Positions 50,576-59,632 of a stretch of DNA of 64,000 bases are shown here, in pieces. The stretch is from contig NZ_LQPH01000138.1 in NCBI RefSeq assembly GCF_002102255.1, positions 82,551-146,550 on the forward strand, given 5' to 3'. Source of the stretch: Mycobacterium nebraskense (lineage in GTDB: Bacteria > Actinomycetota > Actinomycetes > Mycobacteriales > Mycobacteriaceae). A model generated the notes under the pieces. It saw only the letters and a list, made by a program, of their open reading frames with translations, searched no databases and was not told the DNA's origin. The first letter of the stretch is position 1, and every line of letters begins with the position of its first letter. Position numbers and translations under genes: made by a program.

Positions 50576-51766
50576 ATGAGTTCGCCGACAAAGTCGGTGC
50601 TCGCCGACGATGTGGAGATCGTCCGGCGCGTCCTCGCCCACATCGACGCCGGTACCACCGACGAGGGCGACCCCTGGCGTGAGCCGGTCGAAAACTACTT
50701 AGATCCAAGCCGATTCGCCGAGGAGCGCCGGTTGCTTCGTGCGATGCCGAGTGTCTTCGTTCCCTCGGCGACGATCCCCAACCCGGGTGACCACGTCGAG
50801 CGAATCGTCTTCGGCGTGCCGCTGTTCGCGGTGCGGGGGCGCGACCGACGCGCGCGGGTGTTCCGCAACGCATGCCGGCATCGCGGTTTCGCTCTCGTCG
50901 AGGAGGCCGGCTGCTCCCACGCCTTGGTGTGTCGCTACCACGGCTGGACCTATCGCCTGGACGGTTCGCTCTCACACGTGCCCAATGCCGAGGCGTTCCC
51001 CGGCCTGGACGCGTCGACCCGCGGTTTGGTCGAGGTCCCCAGCCGCGAGGTGGACGGTCTCATCGTCATCGGCGCGCTGGACTTTCATGCCGGCGCACAA
51101 GTTCTGGTAGACGAGGCGCTGGCGGCGTTGGCGGACGGGACCGCTTGGCGGGACAAATTGGTCCCGGCGCGCCGGCTCGTGTACGTGGAGTCCACTGCCA
51201 AGGCGATGAATTGGAAGGTTCTCGTCGAACAGTTCCTGGAGGGCTACCACATCCGGTCGACGCACAGGGACACCTTCTTCCCGGTGCAATACGACGACCT
51301 CAATGTGGTCGAGACATTCGGTCCGAACAGCCGGATCACCTTCCCGTACCGCAACATTGAACGGCTGCGTGAACGCCAGGAGAGCAGCTGGACGACGGAC
51401 GCGCGGGTAACCTATGTGTATCAGCTGTTCCCCAACGTCATGGTGGCGACGTTCCCGGATCTGGTGCTCGTGATCGTGGTCGACCCGGTGGACATCGACC
51501 ACAGCACGCTCGTCGTCTACTCGATGGTCAGGCCCGAGTTTGCCGACGGAACCGACCGATCGTCGGCCGATCCGCCGAGCAACCCGGCGGGGGCCGGTAG
51601 CTTCATCGCCCGCGGCGGGGTGGAGGACAACGAGATGTCGGAGGGCGTGCAACGCGGATTGCACTCGGGTGCAAACGAATTCGTGGAGTTTGGCCGGCAC
51701 GAGAGCGCGATCGGGCACTTTCATGCCGCGCTTGATGAGCGCCTCGCCGCCTTCGCCCGACGTTAG
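50576..51766 (+). CDS. Rieske [2Fe-2S] ring-hydroxylating oxygenase, alpha subunit
   Basis: 396 residues. Rieske ligands Cys100 and His102 (ACRHRGF) and Cys119 and His122 (CRYHGW), a C-x-H-x16-C-x2-H pattern. The catalytic region contains the histidine pair in EGYHIRSTHRDTF. Beginning MSSPTKSVLADDVEIVRRV, it has no targeting signal. No ferredoxin or reductase gene is adjacent. The PaaX neighbour suggests an aromatic acid or its CoA ester as inducer. It overlaps the convergent deacetylase by 4 nt. Confidence 0.9.
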   Translation: MSSPTKSVLADDVEIVRRVLAHIDAGTTDEGDPWREPVENYLDPSRFAEERRLLRAMPSVFVPSATIPNPGDHVERIVFGVPLFAVRGRDRRARVFRNACRHRGFALVEEAGCSHALVCRYHGWTYRLDGSLSHVPNAEAFPGLDASTRGLVEVPSREVDGLIVIGALDFHAGAQVLVDEALAALADGTAWRDKLVPARRLVYVESTAKAMNWKVLVEQFLEGYHIRSTHRDTFFPVQYDDLNVVETFGPNSRITFPYRNIERLRERQESSWTTDARVTYVYQLFPNVMVATFPDLVLVIVVDPVDIDHSTLVVYSMVRPEFADGTDRSSADPPSNPAGAGSFIARGGVEDNEMSEGVQRGLHSGANEFVEFGRHESAIGHFHAALDERLAAFARR

Positions 51767-52572
51767 GGCGTTTTGAGGAATACGTCGTTGAGCGTGACGG
51801 TGCGCAGGTTGCGCTCGCGAATCACGTCGACGAGCTGCGGGTAGACGTGCGTCACGGGCAGGTGGTTGAGGTGCCCGATGACGATGGCCTGCGGGGTGAA
51901 GTATTGGTCGGCCATCTGCACGATGTATTCCTCGGTGATCAACGTCGAATCCGACAGCGACCCCGACCATAACGTCGGCACCGTGTAGCCCAGGTCGGCG
52001 GCGACGGCGTCGACGACGGCGTTGCGCTTCGCGTACGGCGGCCGCCAGTAAGGCTTCGCACCGATTCCATAAGTCTTCTTGAGGAATTCGTCGTTGCGGC
52101 TGAGCTGCTGGGCGACCTGCTCTTTGGTCAGTGTCGTCAGGTCCGGGTGTGACCACGTGTGGTTGCCGAGCTGAATCTGCCCGCTATCGACCAGGGGTCG
52201 CAGCATCTCCTTGTTCTCGGTCCAGGAATCGTAGGTGCCGTTGACGAAGTAGGTCAGCCGCACACCGGTGTCCTTGGCGAACTGGGTGTACGCGCGCACC
52301 ACCTCGCTGTTGACGCCGTCGTCGACGGTCAGCGCGAGCAGGTCACCCTCACCGGGGATCTTCATCAGCGCGCCGCCGCCGGGCAGCGGGATGCGGGCGC
52401 TCAAGGGAGGGGGCGGTAACAGGGCCGTCGGGGCGGTGGGGCCGGAAGTCGCCGCGGAGGCCAGCGGCGCCTGAGCGAAGGTTCGCGGCTGCGGGTCGAC
52501 CACCAGGCGGGCCGCACCCACCCCGGCGACGACCGACGCAGCGAGCGAACCCAGAAACTGGCGGCGATTCAT
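51763..52572 (-). CDS. Polysaccharide deacetylase (NodB domain), Tat-exported
   Basis: 269 residues from the ATG at 52572. Twin-arginine signal MNRRQFLGSLAASVVAGVGA followed by a Pro/Ala linker. NodB motifs: LTVDDGVNS (catalytic and metal Asp pair), GNHTWSHPD (metal-binding His pair), YWRPPYAKR (motif 3) and VIGHLNHLP (motif 5). It removes N-acetyl groups from peptidoglycan or an exopolysaccharide. Convergent with the Rieske gene. Confidence 0.88.
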   Translation of the reverse strand: MNRRQFLGSLAASVVAGVGAARLVVDPQPRTFAQAPLASAATSGPTAPTALLPPPPLSARIPLPGGGALMKIPGEGDLLALTVDDGVNSEVVRAYTQFAKDTGVRLTYFVNGTYDSWTENKEMLRPLVDSGQIQLGNHTWSHPDLTTLTKEQVAQQLSRNDEFLKKTYGIGAKPYWRPPYAKRNAVVDAVAADLGYTVPTLWSGSLSDSTLITEEYIVQMADQYFTPQAIVIGHLNHLPVTHVYPQLVDVIRERNLRTVTLNDVFLKTP

Positions 52573-52766
52573 CGCGGGCAGACGAAGGCCTGGAGCGAAG
52601 GAGCCGGACTGGACCCGTCGATGGCTGCGCCGCGGCGCCCGCCGGGCCGACCCGCGGAGGGGTCGTCCGTCGTGCAGAAAATCGCCAGCCATCAGCAGCG
52701 AACCGTACCACTAGCAGGGCTAATATGTCGGATGCGTTACGGGAGGGTCAGCTGTGAATTTCGCGA

Positions 52767-54158
52767 TCAGTGTGATTCCCCGCCGCCACGCTGGGGCAGC
52801 TGCACCGGCTCGGCTGCGGGCGTTCCCAGCGCCGAGGCCAGCCAGGGGAGTGCCGCGGCGAACGCCCCGGCGGCAAACGGCCAGTCATGCTTGCCCGGCT
52901 GACTGACAACGGCGCAGTCGATGCCGTTGGCGGTGGCGGCGGCACATAGCGCGTTGGCGGCGGCGTCCTGGCCCTCCGGGTTGGCGACGGGGTCGGTGCT
53001 GGGAGCGCTGCCGGTGGGATGGGCTTCCTCGGCGACGTTGCGCGGCTCCGACGATCCCGGGACATCGAACCAGCCCGACAACCCGGTGTAGCGACCATGC
53101 CGCGCGATCACCGTGAGCGGATCGAACGCGGCCCACGCAGTGCGGTTGCCGCCGAACAACTTGGCGATCGTCTGATCCTTGGGGCCGACATTGGGGCTGC
53201 GGTCACCGGCGATGTCCACGAACGCGCTGAATATCTCCGGATGCATCACGGCCAGGTCCACCGCGCAGGTACCGCCCATCGACCAGCCGGCTACGCCCCA
53301 GTTGGCTCGATCGGCGCTGACGCCGAAGTTCGACACCATGAACGGCACGACATCCTTGGCCAGGTGGTCGGCGGCGTTGCCCCGGCTGCCGTTGACGCAC
53401 TCGGTGTCGTTGTCGAACGAACCGGTGGGATCGACGAACACCAGCACCGGGGAGAAGCCGTGATGCGCGGCGGCGAAGTTGTCGATGGTGGTGAACGCGC
53501 CACCAGGGCCCAGCCAGTCGGCCGGGGTGTTAAAGGCCGAGCTGACCATCATGACCGCCGGCAGCCGAGGTGGCGGATTGCTGTTGAACCATGCGGGAGG
53601 CAGATAGACCAATTCTCGGCGGTGGCGAAAGTGGGAGGCGTTGTCGTCGATGTCCACCGGTACCACGACGCCCTTGCTGGGCTTGGTCCCGGCGACCTGC
53701 ATCTCGGTGACCCGCAGCCGGTCGACCTGATCGGGCAGCGGCCCCGAGGTCAACTGATTCCACGCGGCTAGTGCCGTCGGGAAGTAGCCCACCCAGCCGT
53801 TCAACGCCATTCCCGCACACAACGCGCACAGCGGTATGGACAGCACCGCCACCCCGCGACGCCACCAGCGGATGCCACGCCATCCCACCAGGAAAACCGC
53901 GGCGGCCAGGCCGGTCAGCGCGATCCAGAGCCACAGCGCTGTCGGCGCCGGGTCCCCGGCCACGCCGAGGGACGTGATGTACCAATACGAGAGTGCGGTC
54001 ACCGCGGCGGCGGCAATCAGGGCGACGGGTAGCACCCGCTTGAGCCAGCCCCGCGCGCGCCACTGGATCGCGATGATCAGCACCAGCAGCGTCACTCCCT
54101 GCACGGTCGGCGGAAACCAGCCGTGCAGCAAGGACAGTCGTCCGAAGAATTGGTCCAA
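52767..54158 (-). CDS. Membrane-anchored esterase-D/Ag85-like hydrolase
   Basis: 463 residues. Four predicted helices in the first 130 residues anchor an extracytoplasmic esterase domain (about 150-460). Catalytic serine in WGVAGWSMGGTCAVDLA, and the His is probably in GKHDWPFAAG. The domain has the esterase-D/mycolyltransferase (antigen 85-like) fold (VFVDPTGSFDNDTECVNGSR). Acceptor and acyl chain cannot be read from the sequence. Several mycobacterial esterases with an N-terminal membrane domain have this layout. Confidence 0.83.
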   Translation of the reverse strand: MDQFFGRLSLLHGWFPPTVQGVTLLVLIIAIQWRARGWLKRVLPVALIAAAAVTALSYWYITSLGVAGDPAPTALWLWIALTGLAAAVFLVGWRGIRWWRRGVAVLSIPLCALCAGMALNGWVGYFPTALAAWNQLTSGPLPDQVDRLRVTEMQVAGTKPSKGVVVPVDIDDNASHFRHRRELVYLPPAWFNSNPPPRLPAVMMVSSAFNTPADWLGPGGAFTTIDNFAAAHHGFSPVLVFVDPTGSFDNDTECVNGSRGNAADHLAKDVVPFMVSNFGVSADRANWGVAGWSMGGTCAVDLAVMHPEIFSAFVDIAGDRSPNVGPKDQTIAKLFGGNRTAWAAFDPLTVIARHGRYTGLSGWFDVPGSSEPRNVAEEAHPTGSAPSTDPVANPEGQDAAANALCAAATANGIDCAVVSQPGKHDWPFAAGAFAAALPWLASALGTPAAEPVQLPQRGGGESH

Positions 54159-54291
54159 CGGTCGTTGCCTTTGCTAAGTCGATCGCTGCGCGGGGCGGAC
54201 CCGTGGTCTTTTCGAACGCGGTGGGTCCGAACAACTATCCCACACCAGCCCCACCGGTCCGCCTGCCAGCGTGGCGTGTGGGCGTGGCGAT

Positions 54292-56526
54292 CTAGGCGTC
54301 TGTGACGCTGGTGGACGAGCGGAGCCGCAGGCTGTTGGCGACGACGAAAACGCTGGAAAAGGCCATCGCGGCGCCGGCGAGCATCGGGTTGAGCATGCCG
54401 AGCGCGGCGAGCGGGATGGCGGCGACGTTGTAGCCGAAGGCCCAGAACAGGTTGGCCTTGATGGTGGTCAGCGTCCGCCGGGACAGCCGAATCGCATCGA
54501 CGGCGGCGCGTAAGTCACCGCGGGTGACGGTGAGGTCGGCGGCTTCGATCGCGACGTCCGTGCCGGTGCCCATGGCCACGCCGAGGTCGGCGGCGGCCAG
54601 CGCCGCGGCGTCGTTGACGCCGTCGCCGACCATCGCGACGACCTTGCCCTCGGACTGCAACCGCTTGATGGCGGCGACCTTGTCGGCGGGCATTGTTTCG
54701 GACAGGACCTGCGCGATGCCGACCTGGTCGGCGATCCGATTCGCGACGGCCGCGTTGTCGCCGGTCAGCAGGATTGGCGTCAGGCCCAGAGCTTTGAACT
54801 GCCGGACCGCTTCCGCGCTGGTGGGTTTGACGGTGTCGGCGACTACCAGGACGCCGCGGGCGCGGCCGTCCCACCCGACGGCGACCACGGTTTTGCCGTC
54901 GGCCTCGGCGCGGGCCTTGCCCGCCGACAGCGCGGCGTCCAGCGGCTGGTCCCAATCGGCCAGCAGGCTCGCGCGCCCGACGACGACGGTGTGGCCGTCG
55001 ACATTGCCCCGCACGCCGTTGCCTTCCAGATTGGTGAAGAGCTCGGGCGCGGGCAGGGCGCCGAGCTTGGCCTTGGCGGCCTTGGCGATGGCCTGCGCGA
55101 TGGGGTGTTCGGACGCGTCCTCGAGCGCCCCGGCGTAGCGCAGCAACGTTTCGCGGTCGGTCCCCGGCCCGCTGACCACGTCGACGAGAGTCATCTTCCC
55201 GGTGGTGACGGTGCCGGTCTTGTCGAGCACGATCGTGTCGACGTTGCGGGTGGACTCCAGGACTTCGGGCCCCTTGATCAACACGCCGAGCTGAGCAGCG
55301 CGGCCGGTGCCGACCAGCAGGGCGGTCGGGGTAGCCAGCCCCAGCGCGCACGGGCAGGCGATGATGAGCACCGCGACGGCCGCGGTCAGGGCCGCGGTGA
55401 GCGGGAAGCCCAACGCGATCCATCCGCCGAGCGTGGCCAGGGCGATGCCGATGACCACGGGGACGAAGACGCCGGAGATGCGGTCGGCGAGCCGCTGCAC
55501 CTCGGCCTTGCCGGATTGGGCCTCCTCGACCAGCTTGGCCATGTGCGCGAGCTGGGTGTCGTCGCCAACCCGGGTGGCGCGCACGACGATGCGCCCGCCT
55601 GCGTTGACGGTGGCGCCGGTGACGGTGTCGCCCTCGCCGACCTCGGCGAAGACGGATTCGCCGGTGAGCATCGAGGCGTCCACGGCCGAGGAACCCGAGA
55701 CCACGATGCCATCGGTGGCCACCTTCTCCCCGGGCCGCACCACGAAGTCGTCGCCGACCGCGAGGCGGTCCACCGGGATGCGGATCTCGACGCCGTCCCG
55801 TAATACCGCCACATCCTTGGCGCCGAGCTGCAGCAGGGCGCGCAGCGCGGCGCCCGCCGTCCGCTTGGAGCGCTTCTCGAAGTACCGCCCGGCCAGCACG
55901 AACAGAGTCACTCCCGCGGCGACTTCGAGGTAGATGTTGCCCGCAGCGTCGGAGGGCCGAACGGTCAGCTCGAAGTCGTCGCGCATCCCCGGTTGTCCGG
56001 CCGTCCCCAAGAACAGCGCATACAGCGACCACAGGAATGCCGCCAGCGTTCCGATCGAGACGAGGGTGTCCATGGTGGCGGCGCCGTGCCTGAGATTGGC
56101 CCAGGCGGCGGCGTGGAAGGGGCGGCCGGCCCACACGACGACCGGTGCGGCCAGGACCAGCGAGGCCCACTGCCAATAGCGGAACTGCAAGGCGGGAATC
56201 ATCGCCATGGCGATGACCGGGCCGGCGAGCACGGCCGCGGTGATCAGGCGGGTGCGAAGCGCGGTCAGTTCGGGGTCGGCGGCCTTCTCCGGTGCGGGCT
56301 CCTCCCGCGGCAGAGCGGCGGTGTAACCGGCCTGTTCGACGGCGGTGATCAGCAACTGCGGGTCGTACCCCGGGGGGACCGTGAGAGCGGCCTTTTCGGT
56401 GGCGTAGTTGACGGTGGCGGCGACGCCGTCGAGTCTGTTCAGTTTCTTCTCGATCCGGGCGGCGCACGACGCGCACGTCATCCCCGCGATCTCCAGCTCG
56501 ATATGGTTCACCGGTGCTGCGCTCAT
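54292..56526 (-). CDS. Copper-translocating CPx P-type ATPase
   Basis: 744 residues. N-terminal HMA domain with GMTCASC (Cys18 and Cys21); transmembrane block; CPCALGLATP near residue 391, the copper-site motif; phosphorylated Asp in DKTGTVTTG near 435; GDGVND near 633; SEHP nucleotide-binding loop. This is a P1B-type monovalent copper exporter of the CopA/CtpA/CtpB type. It is coupled by a 4-nt overlap to a CopZ-like chaperone gene upstream. No csoR-type repressor is adjacent. Confidence 0.94.
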   Translation of the reverse strand: MSAAPVNHIELEIAGMTCASCAARIEKKLNRLDGVAATVNYATEKAALTVPPGYDPQLLITAVEQAGYTAALPREEPAPEKAADPELTALRTRLITAAVLAGPVIAMAMIPALQFRYWQWASLVLAAPVVVWAGRPFHAAAWANLRHGAATMDTLVSIGTLAAFLWSLYALFLGTAGQPGMRDDFELTVRPSDAAGNIYLEVAAGVTLFVLAGRYFEKRSKRTAGAALRALLQLGAKDVAVLRDGVEIRIPVDRLAVGDDFVVRPGEKVATDGIVVSGSSAVDASMLTGESVFAEVGEGDTVTGATVNAGGRIVVRATRVGDDTQLAHMAKLVEEAQSGKAEVQRLADRISGVFVPVVIGIALATLGGWIALGFPLTAALTAAVAVLIIACPCALGLATPTALLVGTGRAAQLGVLIKGPEVLESTRNVDTIVLDKTGTVTTGKMTLVDVVSGPGTDRETLLRYAGALEDASEHPIAQAIAKAAKAKLGALPAPELFTNLEGNGVRGNVDGHTVVVGRASLLADWDQPLDAALSAGKARAEADGKTVVAVGWDGRARGVLVVADTVKPTSAEAVRQFKALGLTPILLTGDNAAVANRIADQVGIAQVLSETMPADKVAAIKRLQSEGKVVAMVGDGVNDAAALAAADLGVAMGTGTDVAIEAADLTVTRGDLRAAVDAIRLSRRTLTTIKANLFWAFGYNVAAIPLAALGMLNPMLAGAAMAFSSVFVVANSLRLRSSTSVTDA

Positions 56527-56735
56527 GCCACTAGGACAGCCTCGTAGCCGGCCTCGTCGACCGCACCGAGGACGGCGGCCGCGTCGATGGGAACCGAACT
56601 CGTGATCACCAGCCTGCCCGTGTCGGCGCTGACGTCCACGCGCTCCACGCCGGGCAGGCGGCCGACCTCGTCCTTGACGGCCGCCTCGCAGTGGCCGCAG
56701 CTCATCCCGTCGACGCGGTATTCACTCGTGGTCAT
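56523..56735 (-). CDS. CopZ-like heavy-metal-associated (HMA) copper chaperone
   Basis: 70 residues, a single HMA domain with metal site GMSCGHC (Cys12 and Cys15). Delivers copper(I) to the ATPase encoded downstream. Its stop overlaps the ATPase start by 4 nt. Confidence 0.92.
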   Translation of the reverse strand: MTTSEYRVDGMSCGHCEAAVKDEVGRLPGVERVDVSADTGRLVITSSVPIDAAAVLGAVDEAGYEAVLVA

Positions 56736-56827
56736 GGCATTCCTTCCGATGCACCTTCGGGCGTTACCTCCGTCATGGGGGGGTCGTACCCGGGCAGCAC
56801 GATTCTGCCGGATTGCGCGACCGGCGG

Positions 56828-57904
56828 TCAGGGCTGGGACAACAACAGCACGACCCGGCCCGCGGACGGGGGCACCGGAAACGCGTCCTCATCGAAGCCG
56901 TAGTACTTCCGCTGGTCGGGCGTGACGGCATCGATCACCTTGCCGGTGGCCGTGAGCTGGCCGTTGTGAACACGCGACATCATCCCCTTGAAGTCCGGGA
57001 CCGCCATCGAATCGGCGAGCACCAGCGCCTCGCCGCCGCTGGCCAGCGCCACCAGCACACCGGCTCCCGCGTAGTTGTTGCCGCCGCGGCCCAAGCCCAG
57101 CGGAGCCCAGTAGACGGGTTTCGAGGCCACAGTGCCTTTCACCCGGCGATATTCGCCGGGATGTTCCGCGTCGGCGGCGGTGACGACCGGCAGGGCCGCG
57201 ATCGCCCGTTGCTCCTTCAGCCAGAGCCCAGCCAACGGGATGCAGACGACGGCGTACATCAAGATCACCAACACCAGCACCGGTTTCCAGGCGATTTCCC
57301 ACCCGAGTCGACGTTGCGAGATCCCCAAGCCATGCAGTTGCGTGTCGAGCTGACGGCGGCCGAATCGAAAGACGTACCAAGCCAATACGCGCGTCAGCGC
57401 CATGCCAGCGATGATGATCAGGCCGACGATGCCGCACGCTCGCCAGTAGAACGTGCTGTCGCCCTGGTTAGCGGTGGCCGCCCACATGACGGCCGGGATC
57501 GGGGCGGTAATCAGTAAGAGCAGCGCGTACGACGGGTGACTGGTCAGGTACGGGTAGGTCACGCGCCACGCGGGGTTACCGCCGTAGACGGTCACCGGCC
57601 CGATATCCGCGTGCACCGTCGGCGTCCAAGATCCCTGCACCATCCGGGGCCTCACGAGGGAGCGGACGAAGAAGAAACCGAAAACGAGCGAAACCACAAG
57701 CGCGCCCCAGAAGGTTCCGTCCAGCCGTTCGCCGGTGCCGGGCACACCCAGCGCGCCGTGGATATCGATCACCTTGCCGATGAAGAACGTCAACGGCATC
57801 ACGAAGAAAAACTCCGTCAGCCATGTCTGGATTAGCTGGGGAATGCGCGCACCGAGCCGGTCGAAGGCGAGTACTCGTTGCCAGAGGAAGCGCAGCACGC
57901 CCAT
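56828..57904 (-). CDS. Multi-pass membrane protein, hypothetical
   Basis: 358 residues from the ATG at 57904. The frame is open to 58258, but that extension is Arg/His-rich and unlikely. About five hydrophobic helices, the first two around FFFVMPLTFFIGKVI and GALVVSLVFGFFFV, with a C-terminal soluble region (about 230-358) containing RRVKGTVASKPVYWAPLG. Unknown function. It ends 93 nt upstream of the copper genes on the same strand and could be cotranscribed with them. Confidence 0.72.
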   Translation of the reverse strand: MGVLRFLWQRVLAFDRLGARIPQLIQTWLTEFFFVMPLTFFIGKVIDIHGALGVPGTGERLDGTFWGALVVSLVFGFFFVRSLVRPRMVQGSWTPTVHADIGPVTVYGGNPAWRVTYPYLTSHPSYALLLLITAPIPAVMWAATANQGDSTFYWRACGIVGLIIIAGMALTRVLAWYVFRFGRRQLDTQLHGLGISQRRLGWEIAWKPVLVLVILMYAVVCIPLAGLWLKEQRAIAALPVVTAADAEHPGEYRRVKGTVASKPVYWAPLGLGRGGNNYAGAGVLVALASGGEALVLADSMAVPDFKGMMSRVHNGQLTATGKVIDAVTPDQRKYYGFDEDAFPVPPSAGRVVLLLSQP

Positions 57905-58020
57905 GAACAGCGACCCTATCGACCGGCATCGATAGCGACAATCGTCTCGTCGGGCGGCGAGGTGTTCTTTGCTATTCCCCGCACTACGCCGGGGCATGAC
58001 CAACGATGCCCGCCGAGTCG

Positions 58021-58794
58021 CTATTGCCGCAGGTGCGAGCCGCCGCCGATGTACCAGACCTGGCCGGTGATCCACTCGGCTTCGTCCGACAGCAGAAAGG
58101 CCGTGATTGCGGCGAGGTCGTCGGGTCTGCCCAGTCGGGTGGTCTTGCCGAACATGAAGAAGGCCTGCTGCAGCTGTATGTCGTTCTGACGTTCCTGAGT
58201 TTCGCCCATCACCAGCCCGGGCATGACGCCGTTGCTCCGGATGTTGTGTTTGCCCCAATTGACGGCGACGTGGCGGGTCAGGTGGTTCACCGCGGCCTTC
58301 GAGGCGCCGTAGGCGACATGCAGCGGGTCGCTGCCCAGGGCCGCTCCGGAGGAGGTGTTCACAATGCTGCCGCCACCCTGGTCCAGCAGGTGGGGGAGTA
58401 CGGCCCGGATGGTGCGGACGTAGCCGAGCAGGTTGACGTCGAGGGTGCGCAGCCAGACGTCCATGTCGGTATCCAGGATCGTGGTGTCGCGCCCCAGGTT
58501 GTGGTCGGAAAGGTCGGCACCGACGTTGTGCAGACCGTGAATCGCACCGAACTCCCCTATGGTCACGTCGACGAGGCGCCGCACGGACGCTTCGTCGGCA
58601 AGGTCGAATTCCACGGCGATCGCGCGTCCACCGGACTCGGCGATCCGTTCCGCGGTGGCGGTGGCGCCGGCGATGTTGAGGTCACCGACGGCGACGGAAG
58701 CCCCTTCGCCGGCAAGGCGTTCCGCGGTCGCGGCACCGATTCCGGTGGCTCCTCCGGCGATCAGGAATGTTCTGTCCTTCAGCCCGCGCATCAA
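58021..58794 (-). CDS. Short-chain dehydrogenase/reductase (SDR), last gene of LysR-linked operon
   Basis: 257 residues. Nucleotide motif AGGATGIG, catalytic Tyr and Lys in AYGASKAAVN, Ser in VNTSSGAAL, and the C-terminal GQVWYIGGGSHLRQ. Overlaps the preceding SDR by 4 nt. It probably oxidises a hydroxyacyl or ring alcohol intermediate. Confidence 0.88.
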   Translation of the reverse strand: MMRGLKDRTFLIAGGATGIGAATAERLAGEGASVAVGDLNIAGATATAERIAESGGRAIAVEFDLADEASVRRLVDVTIGEFGAIHGLHNVGADLSDHNLGRDTTILDTDMDVWLRTLDVNLLGYVRTIRAVLPHLLDQGGGSIVNTSSGAALGSDPLHVAYGASKAAVNHLTRHVAVNWGKHNIRSNGVMPGLVMGETQERQNDIQLQQAFFMFGKTTRLGRPDDLAAITAFLLSDEAEWITGQVWYIGGGSHLRQ

Positions 58795-59612
58795 ACATAA
58801 CCCACGCCGATATCGACCGAAACCTGGCTTGCGGTAACCAGTCTGGATTGGTCTGACGCCAGCCAGGCCACTGCATCCGCGATGTCTTCCGGCTGCGCAA
58901 TGCCTTCGGGCAGCAGTGGTTTATGCATACCACGCAGGTGTGGGTAGTCGTCGGCGGCCGATTGGAGCGCCTCGCGCATCCGGCCGGTGCCCATCGGCGT
59001 CGAAACCGCGCCCGGGTTCAGGCTATTGACGCGGATGTTGTATCGGCCGAGCTCCGCGGCGAATGCGCGCGCCATCCCGACGACCGCGTGTTTGCTTGCG
59101 GTGTAGTGAATCATGAACGACTGCATCTTGATGCCGGCAGCGGAACCGATCAGGATGATCGAGCCGCCGCGACCGCCGTCGATGATGTGGTGTGCACCCG
59201 CCATCACGGTGTTCCAGGTGCCGATTACGTTGGTGTCGATGGTGTCTCGGAACGCCTGCGCAGTGATCTGGTCCCAGGGGGCGGGGCTGCAGATCCCGGC
59301 GTTGGCGACGATGACGTCGAGACGCCCCAGTTCACCCACCGCCTTGTCCACGGCGGCTTGGAGCGCGTCCAGATCGCGGATGTCGACGGCGGCGGTGATG
59401 ACCTGTTGACCGCTCGCGGTCACGAGCCGCGCCGTCTCGGCCAGATCGTCGGGCGTCGGGGAATCGTAGGGAACGCTCGGTGGCAACGGTCCGGCGATAT
59501 CGACGGCGACGATGTCGGCACCCTCGGCGGCCAGGCGCGCGGCGTGGGCTCGACCTTGTCCTCGTGCGGCGCCGGTGATCAGCGCTACCTTCCCCGACAG
59601 TGACTGGCTCAT
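58791..59612 (-). CDS. Mycofactocin-type SDR
   Basis: 273 residues. The start GKVALITGAARGQGRAHAAR has the RGQGRAHA pattern characteristic of mycofactocin-dependent SDRs, which hold NADH tightly. Catalytic Tyr/Lys in HYTASKHAV and Ser in ILIGSAAG. An alcohol dehydrogenase activity on a bulky substrate is likely, with electrons passed to mycofactocin. The next SDR gene downstream overlaps it by 4 nt. Confidence 0.88.
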   Translation of the reverse strand: MSQSLSGKVALITGAARGQGRAHAARLAAEGADIVAVDIAGPLPPSVPYDSPTPDDLAETARLVTASGQQVITAAVDIRDLDALQAAVDKAVGELGRLDVIVANAGICSPAPWDQITAQAFRDTIDTNVIGTWNTVMAGAHHIIDGGRGGSIILIGSAAGIKMQSFMIHYTASKHAVVGMARAFAAELGRYNIRVNSLNPGAVSTPMGTGRMREALQSAADDYPHLRGMHKPLLPEGIAQPEDIADAVAWLASDQSRLVTASQVSVDIGVGYV

Positions 59613-59632
59613 CGGTCTTTTCGGTTCCTCTC

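Noticed and set aside
54515..56476. 653-codon open frame on the minus strand
   Set aside because: Different frame of the copper ATPase gene; Arg-rich with no domain.
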